A DNA stretch of 64,000 nt from Actinomadura livida (GTDB lineage Bacteria > Actinomycetota > Actinomycetes > Streptosporangiales > Streptosporangiaceae): NCBI RefSeq assembly GCF_014648675.1, contig NZ_BMRO01000015.1:62001-126000 (forward strand), given 5' to 3'. Shown one piece after another: positions 49,628 to 57,617 of the stretch. Below the pieces are notes generated by a model that was not told the DNA's origin, ran no database searches, and saw only the letters and a program-made list of their open reading frames with translations. A program made the position numbers and the translations under genes. Numbering within the stretch: the first letter of the stretch is position 1; every line of letters starts with the position of its first letter.

Positions 49628-50836
49628 ATGTGCGTGCCGGGCGTCGAACCAGTGGAACTGACCGGGCGGTACGGGCCGCTGGCCGCGGCGGGGCCGGCGG
49701 GGCCGGTCTATGCCCTGACCTGGTCGTCGTCGGGATCCGCCCTGTGTGCGCTCGGCCTGGACGGCCGGGTGCGGTGGAGCCGTCCGCTGAACGCGACGCC
49801 GGGTCTTATGCGCGTCGCGCCGGACGGGGGAGTGTGGCTGGCCGACGAAGCGGCCCTCGCCGAAACGACGGCATCGGGTGCGCCGGGCCGGCAGATAGCC
49901 CTCTCCCACGCGCCCGATGAGCGGATCGGAGAGTTCGTCGTCCTGCCCGACGGGTTCGTGGTGGCGTGGCAGAGCAAGCCGTATCGCATTGCGCGGGTGG
50001 AACGCGTCGACGGATCGGGGGTGAGGCGCTGGTCGGCCGAATTGCCCGACGCGCGCCTGTCCTACGAGGGCGTTGTCGAGATGAGCGCGGCGAACAACTG
50101 GAAGGCGACCCCCATGGCGCCGTGGCGCCCTCGGGAATTGTCCCCCGAGCGCCCTTCCGGCCTGCTCGTCTCGGCGGACCGGGTGCTCGCCACCTACCTC
50201 GACTGGTCCAGCGGCATCGGCATGGGTTTCTGCCTCGACCTGGCGACCGGCGAGCTGGTGTGGATCACGCCGCCGCACCCGACGGGGGACCGGGCGATCG
50301 CCGGACCGGGCGCATTCCTGGTCGGCAGCCAGGGATACGGCGCGTTCTCCACACGGCTGTACGACCGGGACGGCGCGACGGTCGTGGAATGGCCCAGCCA
50401 CGGCCGCCTCCTGGTCAGCAGCCGCGGCAGGATCCGCGTCGTGGAAATGGCGAACGACTCCTCGCCTCGGCGACTCCGGCGGCTGCATCGCGACGGCACC
50501 ATGACCGACGGCCCGTTCATTCCGGGCTACTACACCGTCGGGCCGGCGCTGGGCGGCGACGGCAGGGCCGCGTTCTTCCGGAACGGCGAACTCCAGATCG
50601 TCGACCCCGACCTGTCCGTCCACACCCTGTGGAAAGGAGAAGGGGAGGGCGTCGGCAGAATGCTGCTGCTGGAACAGGGCCGGCTGTTCTTCGTCCTCAC
50701 CTCCGACTGGGCGAAGGGCGATGCCAGACTCGTGATCGCCGACACCGACCTGCCTCCGATGGACACCGGCGTATGGCCCTGCGGCGAGAGCAACCTGCAA
50801 GCCAACCCCGTCCGCCTGGGTGGCTTCTTCCAGTGA
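49628..50836 (+). CDS. Beta-propeller-like hypothetical protein (PQQ-like repeats)
   Basis: A 402-residue protein from the ATG at 49628 (a GTG 30 bases upstream is possible). Repeating strands of propeller type are visible: ALCALGLDGRVRWSRPL, VAPDGGVWLADEA, IARVERVDGSGVRRWSAEL, FCLDLATGELVWITPP, RLYDRDGATVVEW, LQIVDPDLSVHTLW. They resemble PQQ/WD-like blades. There is no signal peptide, so it should be cytoplasmic, with no catalytic motif. Its stop overlaps the HAD gene start (GTGA), so the two are co-translated. Confidence 0.72.
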   Translation: MCVPGVEPVELTGRYGPLAAAGPAGPVYALTWSSSGSALCALGLDGRVRWSRPLNATPGLMRVAPDGGVWLADEAALAETTASGAPGRQIALSHAPDERIGEFVVLPDGFVVAWQSKPYRIARVERVDGSGVRRWSAELPDARLSYEGVVEMSAANNWKATPMAPWRPRELSPERPSGLLVSADRVLATYLDWSSGIGMGFCLDLATGELVWITPPHPTGDRAIAGPGAFLVGSQGYGAFSTRLYDRDGATVVEWPSHGRLLVSSRGRIRVVEMANDSSPRRLRRLHRDGTMTDGPFIPGYYTVGPALGGDGRAAFFRNGELQIVDPDLSVHTLWKGEGEGVGRMLLLEQGRLFFVLTSDWAKGDARLVIADTDLPPMDTGVWPCGESNLQANPVRLGGFFQ

Positions 50837-51333
50837 TCCCCGGCGCCACCGACCGCCCCTTGATCTTCCTGGATGTCGACGGCCCGCTGATTCCGCTCAG
50901 CTCCAGACCGCCCGGGCACCGGACCTTTCGGGACGAGGAACTCAGCGGCTACGGCAATCCGCTGCTCCACCGGCTGGACCCGGATGATGGGCAAAGGCTG
51001 CTGGCACTGAACTGCGAACTCGTCTGGGCGACAACGTGGATGGCGGACGCGAACGAGGTCATCTCGCCTCTGCTGGGCCTTCCGGAGTTGGCCGTAGTCG
51101 AATGGCCCGACACGGACGAGGACCCGCCGCATGGCCTGCACTGGAAGACGGAACCCATCACCGAATGGGCGGCCGGCCGCCCGTTCATCTGGCTGGACGA
51201 CGAACTGACCGAAGCCGACCGGCAATGGGTGGCATCACACCATGGCTGCAGAGCACTACTGCACCGAGTCGACCCACACACCGGCCTCACCAAAGCGGAC
51301 TACTCCCTGATCCGCCGCTGGCTCGCGGAGTAG
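50833..51333 (+). CDS. HAD-domain protein
   Basis: A 166-residue protein starting with GTG overlapping the previous stop. DxD motif in LIFLDVDGPLIPL (11-23), the nucleophile block of HAD phosphatases. Later elements: ELVWATTWMADANEVISPLLGL (motif II-like Thr) and PFIWLDDELTEAD (acidic motif IV). This short form without a cap is common in Actinobacteria (HAD domain in Swiss Army Knife RNA-repair-like proteins). Substrate unknown. Confidence 0.83.
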   Translation: MIPGATDRPLIFLDVDGPLIPLSSRPPGHRTFRDEELSGYGNPLLHRLDPDDGQRLLALNCELVWATTWMADANEVISPLLGLPELAVVEWPDTDEDPPHGLHWKTEPITEWAAGRPFIWLDDELTEADRQWVASHHGCRALLHRVDPHTGLTKADYSLIRRWLAE

Positions 51334-51394
51334 CAGGGCCCGCGGGGAACATTCGTACAAGACCGGTGGCCGGGCGGCTGTGCATAGTCCGGGT

Positions 51395-52192
51395 ATGAGT
51401 GAGCATTCGCATGGGATGCACGTGGTCTCGGACGGTCCGCCGGATGCGCCGCCGGTGTTGCTCATCCACGGTTCGGGGGCCTCGAACGGCTCCTGGGACC
51501 CGGTGGTGCCGGCGCTCACCGCGCACCACCGCGTCATCCGGGTCGACCTGCCGGGCTGCGGCCAGTCGCCGCCCCCGGAGTCCTACGACGTCCCCGACCA
51601 GGCGAGCAGGGTGGCGGCCCTCCTCGACGACCTCGGGCACCGCCGCGTCGCCGTCGCCGGGCACTCCAGCGGCGGCTACGTCGCGACCGCGCTCGCTGGG
51701 CAGCGGCCCGACCTGGTGGGACCGCTCGCGCTGATCAGCACCGGCCCGAGCATGGACGCGCTGCTTCCGCAGCCGCTGATCCTCCGGATCCTGCTGGGGC
51801 CGCCGGCCGGCCCGCTCCTCTGGCCCCTGCGGTCGGACGCGATGATCCGCAAGGGCATCCAGGCGACGGCCGCCCGGGCGGTGGACGTCCCGGACGGGCT
51901 GATCGCGGAGATGCGGGGCACCACGTACCGCGCGTTCAGGACGGTGTCGCGCAGGAACACCGCGTACATCACCGAGCAGGACGTGCCCGGGCGTCTCGCC
52001 GAGCTCGAAGTCCCCGTGCTGGTGCTCTTCGGCGCCGCCGACCCGCGCTGGAAACCGTCCTCGGCCCGCCAGTACGAGAAGGTGCCCGGGGCACGGATCG
52101 AGATGCTGCCCGGCGTCGGGCACATCCCCATGCTCGAAGCGCCCGAGATGACCGCCGGGCTCCTGCTGGACTTCACGGCCAAGAGTCCCTGA
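51395..52192 (+). CDS. Alpha/beta hydrolase
   Basis: A 265-residue hydrolase. Oxyanion region LLIHGSGASNGSW (near 22-34), nucleophile elbow AVAGHSSGGYVAT (GxSxG near 89-95), acid Asp in LFGAADPRW and His in PGVGHIPMLEAPE near the end. There is no signal peptide or membrane helix, so it is cytoplasmic. Substrate cannot be told. It is followed by an AraC regulator 24 bp later on the same strand. Confidence 0.87.
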   Translation: MSEHSHGMHVVSDGPPDAPPVLLIHGSGASNGSWDPVVPALTAHHRVIRVDLPGCGQSPPPESYDVPDQASRVAALLDDLGHRRVAVAGHSSGGYVATALAGQRPDLVGPLALISTGPSMDALLPQPLILRILLGPPAGPLLWPLRSDAMIRKGIQATAARAVDVPDGLIAEMRGTTYRAFRTVSRRNTAYITEQDVPGRLAELEVPVLVLFGAADPRWKPSSARQYEKVPGARIEMLPGVGHIPMLEAPEMTAGLLLDFTAKSP

Positions 52193-52216
52193 ATCCCGGA
52201 AATCTAGACTGGGCAC

Positions 52217-53059
52217 GTGCTTCCGAACGGGACACCACCCGACTGGGACTGGGCCTGGGTGGACGTCGCCGTCCCGCGCCCCGCCCACCGGCTCCCCGGG
52301 ATCAGCATGGCCGGATTCGGCGCGCGCGCCCCCGTCTCCGCGGAGATCGCCATGGTCGCGCACCCCGCCGTCACCTTGTTCATCGATCTCAGCGAGGACG
52401 AGGGGTTCGGCTGCGCCACCGGTGGCCGGCGCGAGCGCGGCAGTGTCGCCGTCGGGCTCCTCCCGGGTGAGCTCCGGGCGGGCGGCCGGGCGGGCGAGTG
52501 CCTCCAGATCCGGCTGGAGCCGGTCGCGGCGGCCGCGGTGCTCGGCGCATCGGCCGAGCTCAGCGGCATGGCGGTGCCGCTTGCGGACGTCTGGGGCCGC
52601 GACGCCCGGCGCGCCGAGGACGAGCTGCGCGCCGCCGCGTCCTGGGACGACCGGTTCGCGCTCGCGGCGGCGCTGCTCCGCCGGAAGACGAGCGCCCGCC
52701 CGCCGGTCGACCCGGAGGTCGCCCACGCGTGGCGGCGGACGCTCGCCCGTCCGGGTCGCGTGCGGGTCGACGGCCTGGCGGACGAGGTCGGCTGGAGCCG
52801 CAAGCGCCTGTGGTCGCGCTTCCGGTCCCAGCTCGGCATCACGCCGAAACGCGCCGCCCGGCTGGCGCGCTTCGACCGCGCCGCCCACCTGCTGGCGGCG
52901 GGCCACCCCGCGGCCGTCGCGGCCGTCCGGAGCGGCTACACCGACCAGTCGCACCTCCACCGCGAGGCAAAGGCCTTCACCGGCCTCACCCCTACGGCCG
53001 TGGCCGCCGCCCCCTGGCTGGCGATCGACGACGTCGCCTGGCCACGCCGAAACCGGTGA
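52217..53059 (+). CDS. AraC-family transcriptional regulator
   Basis: A 280-residue regulator with GTG start. The C-terminal double HTH spans about 180-270: VDGLADEVGWSRKRLWSRFRSQLGITPKRAARLARFDRAA, then VAAVRSGYTDQSHLHREAKAFTGLTP. The N-terminal 150 residues form a cupin-like sensor domain of unknown ligand. It is in line with the hydrolase upstream, suggesting that it controls that gene or the convergent reductase/hydrolase operon. Confidence 0.9.
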   Translation: MLPNGTPPDWDWAWVDVAVPRPAHRLPGISMAGFGARAPVSAEIAMVAHPAVTLFIDLSEDEGFGCATGGRRERGSVAVGLLPGELRAGGRAGECLQIRLEPVAAAAVLGASAELSGMAVPLADVWGRDARRAEDELRAAASWDDRFALAAALLRRKTSARPPVDPEVAHAWRRTLARPGRVRVDGLADEVGWSRKRLWSRFRSQLGITPKRAARLARFDRAAHLLAAGHPAAVAAVRSGYTDQSHLHREAKAFTGLTPTAVAAAPWLAIDDVAWPRRNR

Positions 53060-53093
53060 CTGGCGGCGTGTTCTCGTTATGGCAGGCCGTGAG

Positions 53094-53837
53094 TCAACGA
53101 CTCCTCAGCCACTCGTCGTACTCGATCTCGCCGAGGGTCGCGCCGTCCGCCGGGACGAGGTCCCGCTCGGTCATCTCGGCGCCGAAGTAGTGGGCGTGCG
53201 GGTCGGTGACGACCTCGCGCGGGTCGCCCATGGCGGCCAGCGCCTCGCGGAAGAACTCGTCCATCCGGTAGCGGCGTGGGCCGGCGATGTCGACCGGCCC
53301 GTTCAGCGGGGTCCCGGCGGCGGTCCCGCCGACCGTCCGGGCGACCTCCTCGCCCGCGATGGGCTGGAACTGCACCGGCGGCATGTGGACCGTCCCGTCC
53401 TCCGCGGCCTGTTCGGCGATGGGACCGACGAACTCGAAGAACTGCGTCGCGTGCACGATGGAGTACGGGATTCCCGAATCCTCGATCAGCTTCTCCTGGG
53501 CGAGCTTCGCCCGGAAGTAGCCCACGTCCGGCCGCCGCTCGGTGCCCACCACCGAGAGCGCGACGTGGTGGCCGACCCCGGCCGCCTTCTCCGCGGCCAG
53601 CAGGTTGCCGGTGGACGTCTGGAAGAAGTCCAGCACCGCGGCGTCCTCGAAGGACGGGGAGTTCGACACGTCGATCACCGCGGCGGCGCCCGCCACGCAC
53701 TCGGCGACCCCTTCCCCGGTGAGCGTGTTGACGCCGGTGCCGGGCGCGGCCGCCACCGCCTCATGGCCGTCCTCGCTCAGCTTCGCCACGACCTTGGACC
53801 CGATCAACCCGGTGCCGCCGACTACCACGATCTTCAT
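53094..53837 (-). CDS. NAD(P)H-binding SDR/NmrA-like reductase
   Basis: A 247-residue Rossmann protein: MKIVVVGGTGLIGSKVVAKL (1-20), then DVSNSPSFED, VGHHVALSVVGTER (Ser of the active-site region), GYFRAKLAQEKLIEDSGIPYSIVHATQFFEF (Y-x3-K-like element) and EEVARTVGG. It is an atypical SDR of the complex-I-subunit/NmrA type. Last gene of a three-gene minus-strand operon whose members overlap by 4 bp (ATGA), ahead of an alpha/beta hydrolase and an HSL esterase. Together they could modify one ester-containing substrate. Confidence 0.87.
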   Translation of the reverse strand: MKIVVVGGTGLIGSKVVAKLSEDGHEAVAAAPGTGVNTLTGEGVAECVAGAAAVIDVSNSPSFEDAAVLDFFQTSTGNLLAAEKAAGVGHHVALSVVGTERRPDVGYFRAKLAQEKLIEDSGIPYSIVHATQFFEFVGPIAEQAAEDGTVHMPPVQFQPIAGEEVARTVGGTAAGTPLNGPVDIAGPRRYRMDEFFREALAAMGDPREVVTDPHAHYFGAEMTERDLVPADGATLGEIEYDEWLRSR

Positions 53838-54586
53838 GACGCACCTCCTGTCCGCCGGGCCGCTTCGTCCGCCTGTCCGGCGGCTTCGAGGACGCAGGCG
53901 GCCACGGCGTCGGGCTGGGACGCCGCGACGGCGTGCGAGGCGCCCGCGATCTCCCGGGTGCCCCGCGAGGAGGCGCGCTCCGCCATGAACCGGTGGAGCT
54001 CGGCCGGGATGTTGCGGTCCAGCTCGCCGAAGACGAACCAGGACGGCAGGTCGCGCCAGGCGGCTCCGTCCGCGGCCACCTCGCCGGTCAGCGCCCGCTC
54101 GGTCACCGGGCGCTGGGTCGCCGCCATCAGGGCCGCCTCCTCGGCGGGAAGGTCGGCGCAGAACTGCTGGTGGTACTTGTCGTCGTCGATCCGGAACTCG
54201 TTGCCCCCGGACGAGACCGGATAGGTGACCAGGGTCCCGCCCAGGGTGCTCCCCTCGAACTTGCCGGAGAGCTGGAACGCGTCCTCCCCGGGCTCGGGGG
54301 CGAACCCCGCGACGTAGACGAGGGACCGCACGGCGGGGCTGCCGGCCGCCGCCCGGCTGATCACCAGACCGCCGTAGGAGTGGCCGACGAGGACGACGGG
54401 CCCGCCGATGCCGGCGATGACGTCGCGCACGTACGCGGCGTCGCCTTCCAGGTCGCGCAGCGGGTTGGCCGCGGCGACCGAGCGGAGGCCGCGGCCGGCC
54501 AGGCGCCGGATGACGCCGTTCCAGCTCGCCGACTCGGCGAAGGCTCCGTGGACGAGGACGACGACGGGCTGATCGTTGGTGCTCAT
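53834..54586 (-). CDS. Alpha/beta hydrolase
   Basis: A 250-residue hydrolase. VVVLVHGAFAESASW is the oxyanion loop, VVLVGHSYGGLVIS the nucleophile elbow (GxSxG), FVFGELDRNIP holds the acid and IAGASHAVAASQPD the His. The group is the pyrethroid-hydrolase/esterase EstC-like branch, which also lacks a signal peptide. The ATG at 54586 overlaps the preceding stop. Middle gene of the operon. Confidence 0.88.
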   Translation of the reverse strand: MSTNDQPVVVLVHGAFAESASWNGVIRRLAGRGLRSVAAANPLRDLEGDAAYVRDVIAGIGGPVVLVGHSYGGLVISRAAAGSPAVRSLVYVAGFAPEPGEDAFQLSGKFEGSTLGGTLVTYPVSSGGNEFRIDDDKYHQQFCADLPAEEAALMAATQRPVTERALTGEVAADGAAWRDLPSWFVFGELDRNIPAELHRFMAERASSRGTREIAGASHAVAASQPDAVAACVLEAAGQADEAARRTGGAS

Positions 54587-55548
54587 GAGCCGGCCTTTCC
54601 GGTGTGCAGGGCGTTGTTGAGAGCCGCGACCGCCTGGTTCACGGCGGCCCGCGTGGCGCGGGTGCCGCTGAGCGGGTTGAGCATCATGAAGTCGTGGAGC
54701 GTGCCGTTGTAGCGGACGCTGGTGGTCGGGACGCCCGCCTCGATGAGCTTGCGGGCGTACGCCTCGCCCTCGTCGCGGAGCACGTCGTTCTCGTCGACGA
54801 CCACGAACGCGGGCGGGAGCCCGGCCAGGTCGTCGAGGGTGGCGCGCAGCGGCGACGCGGTCGGCTCGGCGCGCTGGGCCTGGTCGGGGGCGTAGGCGTC
54901 CCAGAACCAGGCCATGGCCGCGGCCGTCAGGTGCGGGCCGGTGGCGAACTCGCGGTAGCTGCCGGTGTCCTGGGCGGCGTCGGTGACCGGGTAGTACAGC
55001 GACTGCTGGACGAACTGGACGTCGCCGCGCCGCTTGGCCATGAGGGTCAGGGCCGCGGCCATGTTCCCGCCGACCGAGTCGCCGGCGACCGCCATCCGGG
55101 AGACGTCCAGGTTCCGCTGCGCGCCGTCGGAGGCCAGGAACCGGGCGGCGGCGTAGCCCTGCTCGATCGCGACCGGGTAGCGGGCCTCCGGCGACCGGTC
55201 GTACTCCACGAAGGCGATCGCCGCGTGGGCCCCGGTGGCCAGTTCGCGCACCAGCCGGTCGTGGGTCCCGGCGTTGCCGAGGATCCAGCCGCCGCCGTGC
55301 ATGAACAGCACGACCGGCAGGACCTCGCCGGCCGTCCCGGCGGGCCTGACGATGCGGACGCGCACCTCGCCGGCCTCGACCGGCACGGTGAGCCACTCGT
55401 CGTCCACCTCGGGCTTGGCGACGGGGGCGGCCTGGAGGTCGTCCAGGACCTGGCGGGCGCCCTCCGGCCCCAGCTCGTACGGGAACGGCGGCTTGGCGGT
55501 GGCGTCGGCGAACTCCCGCGCCGCGGGTTCGAGAACATTGGCCTTCAC
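54583..55548 (-). CDS. HSL-family alpha/beta hydrolase (esterase)
   Basis: A 321-residue esterase. The GTG at 55548, eight bases after AGGGGA, is favoured over an upstream ATG. HGGGW (VLFMHGGGWILGN) and the nucleophile elbow VAGDSVGGNMA identify the hormone-sensitive-lipase branch. The acid Asp is in VVDENDVLRDEGE and the His in NGTLHDFMML. Substrates are usually short-chain esters. First gene of the three-gene operon; a 19-bp palindrome lies 133 bp upstream. Confidence 0.9.
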   Translation of the reverse strand: MKANVLEPAAREFADATAKPPFPYELGPEGARQVLDDLQAAPVAKPEVDDEWLTVPVEAGEVRVRIVRPAGTAGEVLPVVLFMHGGGWILGNAGTHDRLVRELATGAHAAIAFVEYDRSPEARYPVAIEQGYAAARFLASDGAQRNLDVSRMAVAGDSVGGNMAAALTLMAKRRGDVQFVQQSLYYPVTDAAQDTGSYREFATGPHLTAAAMAWFWDAYAPDQAQRAEPTASPLRATLDDLAGLPPAFVVVDENDVLRDEGEAYARKLIEAGVPTTSVRYNGTLHDFMMLNPLSGTRATRAAVNQAVAALNNALHTGKAGS

Positions 55549-55853
55549 GGTCACTTCCCCTTTCTCGATGATGGATGGGGATTCGTGTAGTCCGCTCTCC
55601 CTCCCCACGGACGTCCGGCGGCCAACCTGCGCTCATATGATCTCTTTGCCTTTAGGGGGAGGCATGGCATGACTGCCTGAGACCTGTGGACCACAGGTCA
55701 GAGCGGTGATCGGAGGGTTCTTTAGCTGGTTCTCGCGGCACGCGCGTCCGGGCATGGCAAATTATCGGAACCGCTTCTTTGAACGATCCCGACCCTGGAT
55801 CTCCTGTTCTTTAGGCGGCGCTATCGCCGCGCTTCATCCGCAGCCCGGCGAGG
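55549..55853. other. Intergenic region before the esterase operon
   Basis: About 305 bp without a gene, AT-richer than its surroundings between 55640 and 55800 (tcatatgatctctttgcc, caaattatcgg). It holds the promoter of the minus-strand operon and the palindrome at 55681-55699. A weaker dyad AGGCA-N9-TGCCT lies just to its left, near 55660-55679. Confidence 0.4.
55681..55699. promoter_or_regulatory. 19-bp palindrome, likely operator
   Basis: GACCTGTGG-A-CCACAGGTC: perfect 9-bp arms around one base. It lies upstream of the three-gene esterase/hydrolase/reductase operon and downstream of the aldo/keto reductase. A dimeric regulator (TetR/GntR type) is a plausible ligand; neither of the nearest regulators is known to use this motif. 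Confidence 0.5.
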
Positions 55854-56621
55854 TCAGGCGAGGGTGTCGATTGCGGTGACGTCTTCCTTTGTGAGGGTGA
55901 AGCCTTCGAGGTCGAAATTGGAGGCGATGCGCTCCGGGCGGGCGGATCTGGGGAGGATGACGATGCCGTGTTCCAGGTGCCAGCGGAGGACGACCTGGGC
56001 GGTGGTGACTCCGTGCCGCTGCGCGATCCCGGTCAGGACCGGGTGGTTCAGGTCGGTGTTCTTCAGGCCGCTGTAGCCCTCGACGACGACGTCCCGGCGG
56101 CGGTGCTCCGCCAGCAGGTCCGGGTCGTGCTCTGCCGGGCTCCACGGGATCTGGTTCACGGGCGGCCGCTGGCCGGTGGCCTCGGTCAGCAGGTCGATCT
56201 GCGCCGGGCTGTAGTTGCTGACCCCGGCGTTGCGGATCAGGCCCTCGTCCTTGGCCCGCAGCAGCTCCTCCCAGGTCGGGACGAGGTCGTCCGGGCCGGT
56301 CGGCCAGTGGATCAGCCAGAGGTCCACGTAGTCGGTGTCGAGGAGGCGAAGGCTCGACTCCAGGGTCTTGCGGGCGTTCCGCGCGTCCTGGGGGCGCAGC
56401 TTGGTGGTGATGAAGATCTGCTCCCGGTCGACGCCGCTGTCCTTCACGGCCTTGCCGACGTCCGCCTCGTTCTTGTACAGCGTCGCGGTGTCGACGTGCC
56501 GGTAGCCGACGTCGAGCGCCGCGCGCACCGACTCGTACGCAGCCTTGGACCCGAGTTGCCAGGTCCCGAAACCGATCATCGGCAGGGCGGTGCCGCCGGG
56601 CAGGTTCACAGTCTTAGTCAT
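55854..56621 (-). CDS. Aldo/keto reductase
   Basis: A 255-residue AKR of the 2,5-diketo-gluconate-reductase-like group. Catalytic tetrad is visible: Asp and Tyr in DTATLYKNE, Lys in ITTKL, His in LWLIHWP. The NADPH-binding ILPRSARPERIASNF is near the end. It reduces aldehydes or ketones with NADPH in the cytoplasm. Divergent from a TetR gene with that regulator's palindrome in the spacer, so it is probably in its regulon. Confidence 0.92.
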   Translation of the reverse strand: MTKTVNLPGGTALPMIGFGTWQLGSKAAYESVRAALDVGYRHVDTATLYKNEADVGKAVKDSGVDREQIFITTKLRPQDARNARKTLESSLRLLDTDYVDLWLIHWPTGPDDLVPTWEELLRAKDEGLIRNAGVSNYSPAQIDLLTEATGQRPPVNQIPWSPAEHDPDLLAEHRRRDVVVEGYSGLKNTDLNHPVLTGIAQRHGVTTAQVVLRWHLEHGIVILPRSARPERIASNFDLEGFTLTKEDVTAIDTLA

Positions 56622-56704
56622 AGGTGGATTCTGCCCACGGACGCGACGTCTGCGCGTGCCGCCTTGTGACGTCGGCCGCCCCGCCGCCCCGGCCCCCGGA
56701 GAGA

Positions 56705-56723
56705 CTTACCGTGTACGGGTAAG
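56705..56723. promoter_or_regulatory. TetR operator between AKR and tetR
   Basis: CTTACC-GTGTACG-GGTAAG, perfect 6-bp outer arms with a partly symmetric centre, 22 bp before the tetR ATG and 84 bp before the divergent AKR start. The same CTTAC...GTA core recurs three times before the MDR reductase at 57538-57586. Confidence 0.65.
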
Positions 56724-56744
56724 GTGCGTCGGGAGGAAGATCCC

Positions 56745-57464
56745 ATGACCCCACGGACGACCGACGCCGACGAGCTGGCCGAGCAGCCGCGCATCCCGCT
56801 GAGCCGGCGGCGGGTCCTGCGCGCCGCCGTGCGGCTCGCCGACCGCGACGGCATCGACTCGCTCACCATGCGCCAACTCGCGCAGGAGCTCGGGGTCGAG
56901 GCGATGTCGCTGTACCACCACGTCGCGAACAAGGAGGCCGTCCTCGACGGCGTCGCCGAGGTGGTCCTCGGTGAGGTCATGGTTGCGGTGGACGAGGTCG
57001 AGGCCCCGTCCCCGGACGCGGACTGGCGAGCGGCGCTGCGCGCACGGATCCTCGCCGCCCGGGAGGTCTTCCTCGGCCACCGCTGGGCGCCGCAGGTGCT
57101 CGAAAGCCGTACCACCACGAACCCGCTGGTCATCGCCTACTACGACCGGGTCGTCGCCATCCTCCGGGCGGGCGGGTTCTCGTTCGAGCTGGCCCACCGC
57201 GCGCTGCACGTTCTGGGCAGCCGCGCGCTCGGCTTCACCCAGGAACTGTTCCGGCCCGACGGCACCGGCACTCCGGACGAGGAGGCCGCCGCGCTCATGG
57301 AGCAGATGGCCGACCGGTTCCCGAACATCGTCGGGATGCTGGCGGACGCCGTCCACGACGACCCGGACGGCACCCTGGGCTTCTGCGACGACCAGTTCGA
57401 ATTCGAGTTCGCGCTGGACCTGATCCTCGACGGACTGGAACGGCGCCGCGCCGCCGGCTCCTGA
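56745..57464 (+). CDS. TetR-family regulator with TetR_C domain
   Basis: A 239-residue regulator from the ATG at 56745 (GGGAGGAAGA upstream). HTH at about 15-62: SRRRVLRAAVRLADRDGIDSLTMRQLAQELGVEAMSLYHHVANKEA. The C-terminal part (about 80-235) is of the tetracyclin-repressor type. It is surrounded by palindromes of one kind: one in front of itself and the AKR, three in front of the MDR gene. It probably represses itself, the AKR and the reductase until a small molecule binds. Confidence 0.92.
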   Translation: MTPRTTDADELAEQPRIPLSRRRVLRAAVRLADRDGIDSLTMRQLAQELGVEAMSLYHHVANKEAVLDGVAEVVLGEVMVAVDEVEAPSPDADWRAALRARILAAREVFLGHRWAPQVLESRTTTNPLVIAYYDRVVAILRAGGFSFELAHRALHVLGSRALGFTQELFRPDGTGTPDEEAAALMEQMADRFPNIVGMLADAVHDDPDGTLGFCDDQFEFEFALDLILDGLERRRAAGS

Positions 57465-57529
57465 CCTTCCCGAAGGCGCCTGACGCCCTCACTCCCGGTC
57501 ACCGGCCGAGTCCATTTCCGCTGCTGCCC

Positions 57530-57586
57530 TTGACTGCCTTACGGCGTACGATAATCTTACGACGTAAGAGAACCTTACGCCGTACG
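57530..57586 (+). promoter_or_regulatory. Promoter with three 13-bp operators at 18-bp period
   Basis: -35 TTGACT (57530-57535) and -10 TAATCT (57553-57558) with a 17-bp spacer. Three palindromic 13-mers overlap and follow them: CTTACGGCGTACG (57538-57550), CTTACGACGTAAG (57556-57568, perfect) and CTTACGCCGTACG (57574-57586). Start-to-start distance is exactly 18 bp in both intervals, nearly two helical turns. The centre site covers the -10, so binding would block transcription. Confidence 0.75.
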
Positions 57587-57617
57587 ACAGCTACGGCCCG
57601 CCCGGAAGGCAGCCGCG

